DNA of 64,000 nucleotides from Pseudomonas abieticivorans (GCF_023509015.1 NZ_CP094975.1:5387501-5451500), one strand, 5' to 3'; shown: positions 1 through 8,842, numbered from the stretch's first letter. The notes: generated by a model from the sequence alone, not told the origin. Numbers and translations are program-made.

Positions 1-340
1 TGTTGTCCGGCACCTGGGTGGCTTCAGGGGCAAGGAGGGTGGGACCTTGCTCGGCGTACCATTCGCACAGGCCGGCGCATTTCTCGACTTCAGCGCGGGC
101 CTGGGCGATCGGCTTGCCCATTTCCAGGGTCATCATGCGCGCCATCGGCTCGCTGACGCTGCGCAGCACGGCGGCCATTTTGACCAACACGGCGGCACGT
201 TCAGCCACGGGGGTGGTGCGCCATTGTTGGTAGGCCGTGTGGGTACGGGCCAGCGCCTGGTCCAATTGCTCGGCGGTCTGGAAGGGGTAGCGCGCCAGTT
301 CTTCGCCAGTGGCGGGGTTCAACGACAGTGCATAAGACAT
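1..340 (-). CDS. NAD(P)-dependent aldehyde dehydrogenase, succinate-semialdehyde type (N-terminal part, cut by window edge)
   Basis: About 113 N-terminal residues are readable on the minus strand from an ATG at 340; the rest lies outside the window. The start MSYALSLNPATGEELARYPF and the following MTLEMGKPIAQARAEVEKC segment are typical of the aldehyde dehydrogenase superfamily, in the branch of succinate-semialdehyde dehydrogenases (Sad/YneI). Catalytic Cys and Glu lie beyond the edge, so the substrate is inferred. A LysR gene starts about 100 bp away in the opposite direction, like the E. coli yneI (sad)/ptrR arrangement, which favours a role in putrescine/GABA breakdown. The family is well supported; the exact substrate is moderate. 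Confidence 0.8.
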   Translation of the reverse strand, partial: MSYALSLNPATGEELARYPFQTAEQLDQALARTHTAYQQWRTTPVAERAAVLVKMAAVLRSVSEPMARMMTLEMGKPIAQARAEVEKCAGLCEWYAEQGPTLLAPEATQVPDN

Positions 341-446
341 GATCAGTATTCCCTAGGAAGTGCAAGTAGATGGCGCCACGATAGACTGGCAGGTCTTTCC
401 TGAATAATGAATAATAAAGACACAAATGCTCACGTTTGGAGAATGT

Positions 447-1325
447 ATGGACCTGACACAGCTGGAGCTGTTCAAAGCCGTGGCCGAGGAGGGCAGCATC
501 ACTGCGGCCGCTGCCCGGGTGCACCGGGTGCCGTCCAACCTGACCACGCGCATCAAGCAACTGGAAAGTGAATTGGGTGTGGACTTGTTTATCCGCGAGA
601 AACTGCGCCTGCGCCTGTCAGCCAACGGCTACAGTTTTTTGGACTACACCAAGCGCATCCTCGACCTGGTGGCAGAGGCCAAGCAGGCAGTGTCGGGCGG
701 CGAGCCTGCGGGTGTGTTCACCCTGGGGTCGCTGGAAAGCACCGCCGCGGTGCGTATCCCACCGTTGCTGGCGGCCTACCACCAACGCTTTCCCAAGGTA
801 GAGCTGGGCCTGTCCACCGGGCCTTCCGGTGAGATGATCGACGGCGTGTTGGCCGGTCGGTTTGCCGCCGCCTTCGTCGATGGCCCGCTCAACCCGTTAC
901 TCGATGGCGTGGTGGTGTACGACGAAGAGATGTTGCTGGTTACCGCCAAGGGCCATGCCCCGGTAACTTGCGCCCGTGACGTGCACGGTGAAACCATCTA
1001 CGCCTTTCGCGCCAACTGTTCGTACCGGCGGCATTTTGAAAAATGGTTCGTGGACGACGATGCCGCGCCGGGGAAAATTTTCGAGATGGAGAGCTACCAC
1101 GGCATGCTCGCCTGCGTCAGCGCAGGTGCCGGGCTTGCGCTGATGCCGCGCAGCATGCTGGAAAGCATGCCGGGCAGTTTCAACGTGAGCGCCTGGCCGC
1201 TGAAGGAAGCGTTCCGCGGCATGCAGACGTGGCTGACGTGGCGGCGCGGGCTGCGTTCGCCTAATTTGCTGGCGATGCTGGAGTTGCTGGAAACCTTGCC
1301 GCGAACCTTGCCACCGCAAGTGTAG
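447..1325 (+). CDS. LysR-family transcriptional regulator (PtrR-like)
   Basis: About 292 residues, normal for LysR regulators. An N-terminal winged helix-turn-helix (residues 1-60, with [20 protein letters not shown] as the recognition region) is followed by a periplasmic-binding-protein-like effector domain. ATG 447 is preferred over the in-frame ATG at 426 because GGAGA lies just upstream at good spacing and LysR proteins usually begin MDLxQLxLF. It is divergent from the aldehyde dehydrogenase and probably controls it; this rests on arrangement only. The E. coli PtrR/Sad pair is the closest remembered precedent. Confidence 0.9.
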   Translation: MDLTQLELFKAVAEEGSITAAAARVHRVPSNLTTRIKQLESELGVDLFIREKLRLRLSANGYSFLDYTKRILDLVAEAKQAVSGGEPAGVFTLGSLESTAAVRIPPLLAAYHQRFPKVELGLSTGPSGEMIDGVLAGRFAAAFVDGPLNPLLDGVVVYDEEMLLVTAKGHAPVTCARDVHGETIYAFRANCSYRRHFEKWFVDDDAAPGKIFEMESYHGMLACVSAGAGLALMPRSMLESMPGSFNVSAWPLKEAFRGMQTWLTWRRGLRSPNLLAMLELLETLPRTLPPQV

Positions 1326-1346
1326 CGCCGGTCACGCTGTGGGCAT

Positions 1347-2753
1347 TCATACCTTGGGTGGAAATACCGGGATGATCGGCGTGCTGCCAACACCTTGAGC
1401 AATCCAATGCCACCACTGGCAGGTGGAAAAGTGCTGTTGGTAGTAGGCGGTTTTTTCCGCCTTGCGTTGTTGATACGTTTCATCGGTACGGCCAAACACT
1501 TCCATGGGGGTCGGTGTTTGGGTGTCGCTAAGGATGAAGTCAGGGAATATGAGGTCGGTGGCGGCGTCATACCTCAAGGGCTTTATGAAGTGGCGTTTTT
1601 GCTGAACCAACTCATCGCTTACCTGTAGTTCGAAACTGCTCGCATAGGGAATCCAGTGGGCGCTGACGGGCATGATCGCGGCATCAACGACGTTGGCAAC
1701 AACGCCCGATGCGGTTTTTTCCAGGTACGCCAGGCAGCAGAATATGGCGTGGGGTGCTTTCGCGGATCTTGCGTGGGCGGCATCCAGCGCGAGTTGTTCG
1801 CTGGGTGTAAAGGCGGGCCGATTCTCATCGTACTTTTGCTTGTTAAGGCGGACCACATCCGCGCGAGCGGCCTTTCTCGTAGCCAGTGCTGTCAACGCCT
1901 GGGCGCTAATGCCCCCAGCGACCTTCAGTGCCTTGCTCAGAGCGCTGGTCATGACCAACTGGAGTTCGAGCTGCTTGGCACCCGTGCAGGTTATTTGAGT
2001 GGCATAGAGGTCTGAGAGGTGACCGACAATAATGCACAGGGTGCGGTCTTTGTCGGTCTTGAGTGCCGTTTGGCGTTCGACCAGTTTCTCTAAACGATCA
2101 CGGTGTTCCTTGGTGGGCGCCGTAGGCAGTGCGAGGAAATGATCACTGACCGATTCATCACCCGCGCTGATGTGTTGCGTGGCGTTTTGCAAACGCCAGA
2201 TAACCGAGGCTTCCTTTCGTTCTTTGGCCAACAGGTCCCCTGAGTCATGCAGGTTTGCCTGTTCCCACAGAAAATTGAGAAATCCAAGGGTGGTCATCTT
2301 GTTTTTTCGCGGTGTTCCCGGCCCGGTATGCGTGGCTGGCGTGGAAGCAGGAGCCTTTTGGGTACCTTTGGCTAGCCTGGAAACCAGTGGGTGGGCAAGC
2401 CGAATGCTGAAGCCGTCCTCGGTTTCCTCAATGACGCTGTCGGTATACCCGGCACGGCCACTGGCCTCGTTGGGCAGGGCGTAGAACCAGCACTTGACGT
2501 GTTTGTCGGATGTTTTTGGATAACGCGCCAGATAATAGCGGGTAGTGCCATCCGATCGATTACGCTGCCTGATGGTCAGCTTGAGGCGGGGCGTCACGTT
2601 GCAATTGCACAGGATAGGGTTTTTATCCTTCGTGACTTGGAGGTAGACCTTTTCAAGGTGCTCCTGGAACACCGCATCCGTCATCCCGTCGCTCGCCTGT
2701 GCACACAGCACGATGCGCGAAGGTAGCGTTACTTTCGTATTGAACACAGACAT
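1347..2753 (-). CDS. DUF1173-like protein with possible nuclease-like C-terminus
   Basis: 468 residues. The ATG at 2753 is chosen because GAGGCGAGG directly precedes it and the DUF1173-like N-terminus begins there; the frame stays open further upstream but runs into mscS. Near the N-terminus a C49-x-C51 and a later H85-x2-C88 (KHVKCWFY) look like a small metal-binding unit, as in DUF1173 proteins. The C-terminal region holds PDFILSDTQTPTPMEVFG followed by a basic, tyrosine-rich helix, resembling the Asp...Glu core of PD-(D/E)xK nuclease folds; that reading is inference. Base composition is visibly less GC-rich than its neighbours, suggesting transfer. It is convergent with the LysR gene and sits downstream of mscS. 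Function is unknown. Confidence 0.6.
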   Translation of the reverse strand: MSVFNTKVTLPSRIVLCAQASDGMTDAVFQEHLEKVYLQVTKDKNPILCNCNVTPRLKLTIRQRNRSDGTTRYYLARYPKTSDKHVKCWFYALPNEASGRAGYTDSVIEETEDGFSIRLAHPLVSRLAKGTQKAPASTPATHTGPGTPRKNKMTTLGFLNFLWEQANLHDSGDLLAKERKEASVIWRLQNATQHISAGDESVSDHFLALPTAPTKEHRDRLEKLVERQTALKTDKDRTLCIIVGHLSDLYATQITCTGAKQLELQLVMTSALSKALKVAGGISAQALTALATRKAARADVVRLNKQKYDENRPAFTPSEQLALDAAHARSAKAPHAIFCCLAYLEKTASGVVANVVDAAIMPVSAHWIPYASSFELQVSDELVQQKRHFIKPLRYDAATDLIFPDFILSDTQTPTPMEVFGRTDETYQQRKAEKTAYYQQHFSTCQWWHWIAQGVGSTPIIPVFPPKV

Positions 2754-2809
2754 CCTCGCCTCTGAGCCTCCATGAGTAGGCCGCCAGCTTACCAAAGCCT
2801 GCGGGCTGC

Positions 2810-3937
2810 TCAAACCGGCGGTTGGCGCGCCACGTCCACCGCCGCCTCGGGCTCCTGCACCTGCGGCACGCTCTTGCTGGCGATCTCTGCCCGCAGCATG
2901 GGCAGGCAATTGGGGTAGTGGCCATTGATAAAGGCGATCAGCCGCTCGCGCAGGTGGCAGCGTGCATCCCAGTTGCGCGACGAGTCGACGGAGCTGAGCA
3001 GCACTCGCAATTGCATCGCCCGTTCGTTGCTGTCGGTCACCTGCAACACGCACACGCGCCCGTCCCACAAGTGCGGGATCTCTTCGCAGATGCGTTGCAC
3101 CTCATCGCGCAAAGGCTCCAGCGGCACGGTGTAGTCCACCCAGAGAAACACTGAGCCGATCAGCCGCGAAGTGGCCCGGGTCCAGTTCTGGAAGGGCTTT
3201 TCGATGAAGTATTGCAGGGGCACCACCAGCCGGCGTTCGTCCCAGATCTTGACCACCACGTAGGTGCCGCTGATTTCCTCGATACGGCCCCATTCACCTT
3301 CCACGATCACCACGTCGTCCAGTCGAATAGGCTGGGAAATGGCGATCTGCAGCCCGGCGATCAGGTTGCCCAGCACAGGTTTTGCGGCAAAACCGGCCGC
3401 CAGGCCCGCCAGCCCCGCCGAGGCCAGCAGGCTGGTGCCGATCTGGCGCACGGCCGGGAAGCTCATCAGGATCAGGCCGGTGCCGAAAATCAATACCAGC
3501 GAATTGAGGCAGCGCACCAGTACCCGCACTTGGGTCTGGATGCGCCGGGCGTTGAGGTTGTCCTCGATGTCCAAGGGGTGGCGGATGCTCACGGTGTCGG
3601 CGATCGCCGTAACGCAGCGCAGGCCCAGCCAGGTCACCAGGGCCACCACCAACAGGCCGTTGAGGTGTTGCACGCTGCGGATCATGGGCAGGTCATCGGG
3701 GGCCGAGGTCCATACCGCTTGCAGGGTGAGGGCCGGCATCAGCCACAGCGAGGGTTGTTCGGCACGCAGGATCAGTTGGCGAGCCAGGATAAAACCGTTG
3801 GCCACCTTGCGCAGGATCGCCAGGCCCACCCAGCGCACCAGCAGGGTCACGGCCACGGCCACCAGCGCCACCATCAGGGTGTTGAGCCAGGTTTCGGACA
3901 GGCGCGAGAGCCATTCCTCAGGCAATAGTTTTTCCAT
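2810..3937 (-). CDS. MscS-family mechanosensitive ion channel
   Basis: 375 residues, inner membrane. Several hydrophobic helices occupy about residues 15-165, followed by a glycine/alanine-rich pore helix (ASAGLAGLAAGFAAKPVLGN) and the MscS beta domain with the IAISQPIRLDDVVIVEGEWG stretch and the NWTR region. This order is diagnostic of small-conductance mechanosensitive channels, which open under membrane tension to release solutes on hypo-osmotic shock. It resembles the shorter YbdG/YnaI-type members rather than giant MscK. The C-terminal tail is proline-rich. It is the gene upstream of the DUF1173-like gene on the same strand, without obvious functional linkage. Confidence 0.93.
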   Translation of the reverse strand: MEKLLPEEWLSRLSETWLNTLMVALVAVAVTLLVRWVGLAILRKVANGFILARQLILRAEQPSLWLMPALTLQAVWTSAPDDLPMIRSVQHLNGLLVVALVTWLGLRCVTAIADTVSIRHPLDIEDNLNARRIQTQVRVLVRCLNSLVLIFGTGLILMSFPAVRQIGTSLLASAGLAGLAAGFAAKPVLGNLIAGLQIAISQPIRLDDVVIVEGEWGRIEEISGTYVVVKIWDERRLVVPLQYFIEKPFQNWTRATSRLIGSVFLWVDYTVPLEPLRDEVQRICEEIPHLWDGRVCVLQVTDSNERAMQLRVLLSSVDSSRNWDARCHLRERLIAFINGHYPNCLPMLRAEIASKSVPQVQEPEAAVDVARQPPV

Positions 3938-4016
3938 GAGAGGGTTCGCTCTTTGCCAGGGTATGAACTTGAGTCGACCCCCGTAAAGCGTGTGAGGTTC
4001 CCCGCCGAAGGGGTAT

Positions 4017-4577
4017 TTAGCGTGCCAGGCGTCGCAGGGTGTCCAATAGTTGCGGGCGCTTTGCCTGCCATTCGGGCGCGGTGATGCCCAGTAGCATCAC
4101 GTCGATGCGCTCACCGTGCTTGAGCACGTTCTGGCGGCGCACACCTTCAAGGTTGAAGCCGAATTTCTGATGCAGGCGGATCACCGCCGGGTTGCTGGCC
4201 AAGACTTCGCAATTGAGTTTGGCAAGGCCCGCCTCGCCGAATGCATGGTCCAGCAGCCAGCATTCCACTTGGCTGCCATAGCCTTTGCCCTGAAGCGCGC
4301 TGTCGAGGTAGAACGCCCAGTCGGCGGTGTGGTGGACGCGGTTGATGGCATTGAGCGAGACAACACCCGCCGGCTGCTCGTCAACCATCACCACGAACAC
4401 CGATTGCCTTTCATTGCCCCGTAGCGAATTGAGCCAGGCCTGATGCTCGGCCTCGCTGATTTCATGTTCGGTGTACATGAATTGCCGCACTTGGGGTTGG
4501 TTGCGCAGGTCGCGCACGTGCGCTTGTACAGCCACGGAGCAATCGAGCAGGGGGGTAAACGTCAGCGCGGTGGGCAT
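4017..4577 (-). CDS. GNAT-family N-acetyltransferase, PseH-like
   Basis: 186 residues with a GNAT fold. The acetyl-CoA binding loop is around LQGKGYGSQVECWLL, and the C-terminal motif KLNCEVLASNPAVIRLHQKFGF followed by GVRRQNVLKHGERIDVMLLG closely resembles PseH, the UDP-4-amino-sugar N-acetyltransferase of pseudaminic acid synthesis. No other pseudaminic acid or flagellar glycosylation genes are near, so the substrate here is open; RimJ/RimL-type protein acetylation is the alternative. Monocistronic in appearance. Confidence 0.8.
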   Translation of the reverse strand: MPTALTFTPLLDCSVAVQAHVRDLRNQPQVRQFMYTEHEISEAEHQAWLNSLRGNERQSVFVVMVDEQPAGVVSLNAINRVHHTADWAFYLDSALQGKGYGSQVECWLLDHAFGEAGLAKLNCEVLASNPAVIRLHQKFGFNLEGVRRQNVLKHGERIDVMLLGITAPEWQAKRPQLLDTLRRLAR

Positions 4578-4663
4578 GGTGGCTCTCGCAAGCTGCAGGC
4601 TGTGAACGATAGGCTCAAGACTACATCAGCTTGCAGCGTGTAGCTCACAACTTGCAGCGGCCT

Positions 4664-4888
4664 TCATGCCTGCCGCCAAGTCACCGATTCAATGCCGAAC
4701 TTTTCCGCCACCGGCTTGCTGGTTTTTTTCACCTGGTCCCGGCCGAATTTTCCAATGCGGCCCACGCCCGCGTCACAGCTCGCCCAATGCCAGGCTTCGC
4801 CGTTGTCCATGTTGGGCGCGCGGATGATGAATGACTTCGCCGCCCCGTGCAGGGTGTAGTCGATGACGTAGAGTTTAGCGTTGTTCAT
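4664..4888 (-). CDS. small conserved Pseudomonas protein (DUF6555-like)
   Basis: 74 residues, soluble, with no signal peptide or membrane helix. Conserved-looking patches are KLYVIDYTLHGAAKSFIIRA and GEAWHWASCDAGVGRIGKFG. I associate this pattern with a Pseudomonas-restricted family annotated as DUF6555, but the number is from memory. Function is unknown. Upstream, GGAAGGATTTCGG lies close to the ATG at 4888 and may serve as ribosome binding site. Confidence 0.65.
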   Translation of the reverse strand: MNNAKLYVIDYTLHGAAKSFIIRAPNMDNGEAWHWASCDAGVGRIGKFGRDQVKKTSKPVAEKFGIESVTWRQA

Positions 4889-4986
4889 AAATACCGAAAT
4901 CCTTCCAGTGACCCTTCAAATGATCCTGTGGTGCTGGAAAAATTCAGTTGGATTGTCCTACACGCCGCTCGAAGGTCGTGGCGGCG

Positions 4987-5544
4987 CTATTCGCCGCTGA
5001 CTTTCCAGTGAATGGCATCTTCGGGGAACACGATCTGTTCCACGCGATGGGCGATGCCACACGACACTGCATCGTCGGGTGCAATGACCTTTTCTTCGGC
5101 CGACAGGCATTTGAAAATATCGAGCTTTTGCGCGGCGTCACGGGTTTCTTCGGTGAAGATATTCACGTAGCGCTCAAGGTCGTTGTTTAAGCTGGAGAGG
5201 TATTCGCGCAAGCGTGAATGGTCCACCGAACTCTGGTTGAAATACCAGTTCATGGGGTGGATCAGAAAGCGCGAATGGGGGGCTGTGAGGCGTTCGCCAC
5301 CGGCCAGGTACATGACGATGCCCATGGACTCGATATTGCCGGTATTGATCACCCGTACCGGTACGCGCAGGGATTTGATGAAGTTATACGCGGCGAACCC
5401 ATAACTGGTGCTGCCGCCGGAGCTGGACATGTTCAGCCACAACGAAGTGGCGCCTTGGTCAATGGCTTCCAGGCAACGGTCACGCAGGCGTTCGTGGGTA
5501 CTTTGATCGATCTGGCAATGGAAATGGACAATGTGTTGGCTCAC
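4987..5544 (-). CDS. ClpP-like serine protease (ClpP/crotonase fold)
   Basis: 185 residues, close to ClpP length. The fold markers are present: NMSSSGGSTSYGFAAYNFI (oxyanion-loop region), NTGNIESMGIVMYLAGG with the probable nucleophile Ser73, and RFLIHPMNW with the probable catalytic His96. The Asp of the triad is probably in the following helical region (TRDAAQKLD or APDDAV). Sequence outside these motifs diverges from housekeeping ClpP, and no ClpX/ClpA ATPase or AAA partner is adjacent, so this is probably an accessory ClpP paralogue. Its target is unknown. Confidence 0.85.
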   Translation of the reverse strand: MSQHIVHFHCQIDQSTHERLRDRCLEAIDQGATSLWLNMSSSGGSTSYGFAAYNFIKSLRVPVRVINTGNIESMGIVMYLAGGERLTAPHSRFLIHPMNWYFNQSSVDHSRLREYLSSLNNDLERYVNIFTEETRDAAQKLDIFKCLSAEEKVIAPDDAVSCGIAHRVEQIVFPEDAIHWKVSGE

Positions 5545-5602
5545 TGTGCATCCCCCGGCATTGATGCGGCCGGAGCATGATGCCCCGGCCCTGACTCAGT
5601 GG

Positions 5603-5806
5603 TTAGCTGCGGCCACCACCGTGGCTGCCTTGGCCGCCTTTTTTCGAAGTGTCGGCGCGGTCTTTGTCCGCCGTTTTGGCGCGGTCATTACTCATGTTGC
5701 CTGCATTTTCCGCACCTGATGCCTGGCCACCTTTTTTGCCGGCTTGCGATGCTTTTTCGCGGTCGTTAGAGAAATTGCCTGGGTTGGACTTGCCTGTGTT
5801 AGCCAT
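5603..5806 (-). CDS. KGG-motif stress-induced small protein
   Basis: 67 residues from the ATG at 5806, which is preferred over the ATG at 5815 because AGAGGA lies about 8 bases upstream. It is very hydrophilic and glycine-rich, with a KKGGQASG motif near residue 25, a degenerate second repeat (NAGNMSNDRAKTADKDRADT) and a terminal SKKGGQGSHGGGRS. These are hallmarks of the KGG domain of general stress proteins such as YciG and GsiB. Probably induced in stationary phase or by osmotic stress; disordered in solution. Confidence 0.85.
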   Translation of the reverse strand: MANTGKSNPGNFSNDREKASQAGKKGGQASGAENAGNMSNDRAKTADKDRADTSKKGGQGSHGGGRS

Positions 5807-6001
5807 GATGCACATCCTCTTTTTATTGAGTGTGAGCGTTAGGTCTCACACTGTTTGTGAAAGGAGGGCGAAGCAAAAGTTTAGTCAGTTTTGATCGGCA
5901 TGACGAGCGGCACTCATAGCTTGGGTTCGATTATTTGGTGCTCAAAAAAACCTGTTTGCTACCGTTTGATCTGTGTCGATGTTTTCCAGATGTTCCACCC
6001 C

Positions 6002-6089
6002 TGTAGGAGCGGATTTATCCGCGAAGAAATCCTTCGCGGTGTAGCAGGCCCACCGCATCGCATTCTTCGCGGATTAATCCGCTCCTACA
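6002..6089. repeat. REP doublet (REPIN), TGTAGGAGCGG type
   Basis: TGTAGGAGCGGATTTATCC at 6002 faces its inverted partner GGATTAATCCGCTCCTACA ending at 6089; both carry the CGCGAA core and are separated by about 40 bp. This is a typical Pseudomonas REP pair mobilised by RAYT-type transposases. It lies just past the 3' end of the egtBD gene and could also act as an mRNA 3' stabiliser. Confidence 0.85.
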
Positions 6090-6103
6090 GGGCTAACGCC
6101 GCC

Positions 6104-8248
6104 TTAACACAAGCAAAACAACGCGACCTGCGGCGCCTCGCTCACCCACTGCTGGCACACCCGCCAGCCGCCCAGGGCGGCGATTTCGGTAAAGGACTCC
6201 ACCGTGAACTTGTGCGAGTTCTCGGTGTGCAGCCGTTCGCCCTCGCTGAAGTGAAACGCTTGCCCGGCCACCTGCACCACCTGTTCGCGGCGGCTGACCA
6301 GGTGCATCTCCATGCGCTGCAGTTCGGCGTTCCACTGCGCCAGGTGATCGAAATCATCCAACTGGAAGTCACCGTGCAACTCGCGGTTCATGCGCTTGAG
6401 CAGGTTCTTGTTGAATGCTGCGGTCACGCCTTGGGCATCGTCATAGGCCGCCACCAGGGTGGCAGGCTCCTTGACCATGTCCACGCCGATAATGAAGCGG
6501 GCGTTGCGCCCCAGCAGCGTGTGGGCCGAGCGCAAAAATTGCACGGCCTGGCTGCGGGTGAAATTACCAATCGTGGAACCGGGAAAAAAGCCGACCCGGG
6601 CGCGCCCCTTGGCGGCAGGCGGCAAGTGCAGGGCGCGGGTAAAGTCGTCGACCTGGGGGGCAATGACCACGTTGGGGTACAGCGCGTGCAGGCCGCTGGC
6701 AGCCTTGTCCAGTGCGTCCTGGCAGATGTCGATGGGCACGTACACGCCGATCTGCGGGGCTGCGTCCAGCACCATGCGGGTCTTGTCGCTGGCACCGCTG
6801 CCAAACTCCACCAGGGCGGCGCCCTCGGGGATGTTGGCCGAGATCTTGCGGGCTACGGCGGTCAGCAGTGCGGTTTCGGCGCGGGTCGGGTAGTACTCCG
6901 GGGTCTTGCAAATGTCTTCGAACAACTGCGAGCCAGCCGCATCGTAGAAGTACTTGGGCGACAGCGACTTCTGCGGCGCCGACAGGCCGGCGATCACGTC
7001 GCGGGCGAACTCGGTGTTGCCCTCAAAGGCCCCAGGTTGCCGGGCGTCGCGGGCCAGGCGCAGGCCTGAAAACATCCAGCGCGAGGCTGGGGTGAAGAAA
7101 TTGCGGTAGGTGGGCCGGCAATGGCCGGGCGAGGTGATGCTGGCGCCTCCACGAAGCACCATCTGGTTGACCATGAATTTGCCGTTGTACTCGCCCACCG
7201 CGCTTTCGGCGGGGCGAAAGCCTGGGTAGGCGCAGTAGGCGGTGTGGGTCCATTGCCAGGCCACGTCGTCGACTTGCTCAAGCAGGCCGCTGCAGGCCGC
7301 CAGTTCCCACTCCGCCTCGCTGGGCAGGCGTGCGTCGGCCCACTGGGCGAAAGCGCAGGCCTCGTAGTAACTGAGGTGCGTCACCGGCGCGTTCGGGTCC
7401 AGCGGGTGCAGGCCGCGCAACGTCAACTCCACCCAGCCGTCACCGTCGCGCTGCCAGTACAGCGGCGCCTGCCAGCCTTGTGCCTGCACCTGGGCCCAGC
7501 CGTCGGACAGCCATAAACCGACCTGCTGGTAGCCGCCGGCCTCGATAAAGGCCAGCCATTGCTGATTGGTTACCAGCCGGTCGCTGATCTCGAAGGGTTG
7601 CAGGTAGGTCTTGTGCCGCGGCCCTTCGTTGTCGAAGGCAAAGCCGTCGCCGTCGTGGCCGATCTCCACCAGCCCGCCGTGCAGCGGCTTGAAGCGGCCC
7701 TGGCGGCCAGCGGCATCACGTGGCCATTGGGCATCGTAGGTGGGTTTGATGGCCGAGCGGCTGAACAGGTGCAGGATGTCCATCAACAGCAGTTCCTGGT
7801 GTTGCTGTTCATGATTCAGGCCCAGTTCGACCAGCGCCAGGGTCTGATCGTCCAGGTCTTGCGCCAGCAAACTGTGCATGTGCAGGTCCACGTACTGGCG
7901 GTAAGCGGTGATCTGCTCCATTGCCGGGCGGGTCATCAAGCCCCGTTCAGGGCGCGGTTGGCGCGGGCCCAAGGCTTCGTAATAAGAGTTGAACAGGTAG
8001 GCGAAGGCCGCATCGAAGGGCCGATAATCTGGATGCAGTGCCTGCAGCAAGAAGGTCTCGAAAAACCAGGTAGTGTGCGCCAGGTGCCATTTGGTCGGGC
8101 TGGCATCGGGCATCGACTGCACCACCATGTCCTCGGGGCTCAGGGGGCTGGCAAGCCGTTCGCTGTGCTGGCGGATGTCGCGGTAGCGCTGCTGGCGGTC
8201 TTCAAGGGTCGACAAGGGCAGCAGCATTTCGTTGGCAAGATTGGTCAT
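6104..8248 (-). CDS. egtBD: EgtB-EgtD fusion: ergothioneine sulfoxide synthase plus histidine N-methyltransferase
   Basis: About 714 residues from the ATG at 8248 (GGAG upstream; an alternative GTG at 8305 adds 19 residues). Residues 1 to about 420 are EgtB: a DinB-like domain with iron-ligand histidines (KWHLAHTTWFFE, H55/H58; NHEQQHQE, H145 and H149) and a formylglycine-enzyme-like domain ending MFSGLRLARD. Without a stop, residues about 425-714 are EgtD: FARDVIAGLSAPQKSLSPKY, the SAM loop VEFGSGASDKT and FFPGSTIGNF. EgtD trimethylates histidine to hercynine; EgtB joins it to a thiol donor with oxygen. Together they make the core of ergothioneine. Usually these are two genes; fungal Egt1 is fused in the opposite order. 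No C-S lyase (egtE) is adjacent. Confidence 0.9.
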   Translation of the reverse strand: MTNLANEMLLPLSTLEDRQQRYRDIRQHSERLASPLSPEDMVVQSMPDASPTKWHLAHTTWFFETFLLQALHPDYRPFDAAFAYLFNSYYEALGPRQPRPERGLMTRPAMEQITAYRQYVDLHMHSLLAQDLDDQTLALVELGLNHEQQHQELLLMDILHLFSRSAIKPTYDAQWPRDAAGRQGRFKPLHGGLVEIGHDGDGFAFDNEGPRHKTYLQPFEISDRLVTNQQWLAFIEAGGYQQVGLWLSDGWAQVQAQGWQAPLYWQRDGDGWVELTLRGLHPLDPNAPVTHLSYYEACAFAQWADARLPSEAEWELAACSGLLEQVDDVAWQWTHTAYCAYPGFRPAESAVGEYNGKFMVNQMVLRGGASITSPGHCRPTYRNFFTPASRWMFSGLRLARDARQPGAFEGNTEFARDVIAGLSAPQKSLSPKYFYDAAGSQLFEDICKTPEYYPTRAETALLTAVARKISANIPEGAALVEFGSGASDKTRMVLDAAPQIGVYVPIDICQDALDKAASGLHALYPNVVIAPQVDDFTRALHLPPAAKGRARVGFFPGSTIGNFTRSQAVQFLRSAHTLLGRNARFIIGVDMVKEPATLVAAYDDAQGVTAAFNKNLLKRMNRELHGDFQLDDFDHLAQWNAELQRMEMHLVSRREQVVQVAGQAFHFSEGERLHTENSHKFTVESFTEIAALGGWRVCQQWVSEAPQVALFCLC

Positions 8249-8323
8249 CAGGTGTGGCTCCGACGGCTCCGTCGATGGCGACGATGGGGGACGAGGGTGG
8301 CTCACCGAGTTTCAGGCCTGGCA

Positions 8324-8701
8324 TCAACCTGCGGGGTCGGCGTGTTCTTGTATCTCAAAGCTGACCTTGTCGGGGTAAAACGCCAGGTAACCCTTGATGG
8401 CCTGCATGGCCGGGTAGGGGGCCTCGTAACTCCACGCCACATTGGCGCTTCGCTGTTCGCCTGCCATGAGGTCGTAGTAACTGGCGTCGCCCTTGTAAGG
8501 ACAGTGAGTCTGATGTTGTGACTGCTGGTAAAGCGCCAGGTTCGCACTTTCTCGCGGCAGGTAGAAAACCGGCGGGTAACTGGCTTCCTGTAGCTTGATG
8601 GCCTGGTCGCTTTGGGCCACCACCTCATCGGCAAAGCGCACGGTAATGCGGCCCTTGAACGGGGTCAGGGTGATGGGGTGGTCGGGGCCTGGGGTTTTCA
8701 T
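8324..8701 (-). CDS. DUF427 domain protein
   Basis: 125 residues, the usual length of a single DUF427 domain. The pattern HPITLTPFKGRITVRFADEV, then YPPVFYLPRESANLALYQQS, the CPYKGDASYYDLMAG core and a final WSYEAPYPAMQAIKGYLAFY is the standard DUF427 signature. The biochemical role is not established. It is upstream of egtBD on the same strand with a short gap, so the two are probably co-transcribed; a link to ergothioneine metabolism is inference from order only. Confidence 0.9.
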   Translation of the reverse strand: MKTPGPDHPITLTPFKGRITVRFADEVVAQSDQAIKLQEASYPPVFYLPRESANLALYQQSQHQTHCPYKGDASYYDLMAGEQRSANVAWSYEAPYPAMQAIKGYLAFYPDKVSFEIQEHADPAG

Positions 8702-8842
8702 GGGGTGCCTTGGGGGGGTGAATTGATGAGGCTTAAGACTAGTTAGTGTTATCGAGGTGCGCGTACCGCAGGTCAGATAATCCGCTGAACCTCTGTTTGC
8801 CGGGATCGGTCACAGCGTTATCAAGGCAAGGCGGGCGCGGCG

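Noticed and set aside
4588..4660. GCAAGCTGCAGG / AGCTTGCAGC-like repeats between the acetyltransferase and the next small gene
   Set aside because: They recall a common Pseudomonas intergenic repeat, but the pairing is imperfect and boundaries cannot be set.
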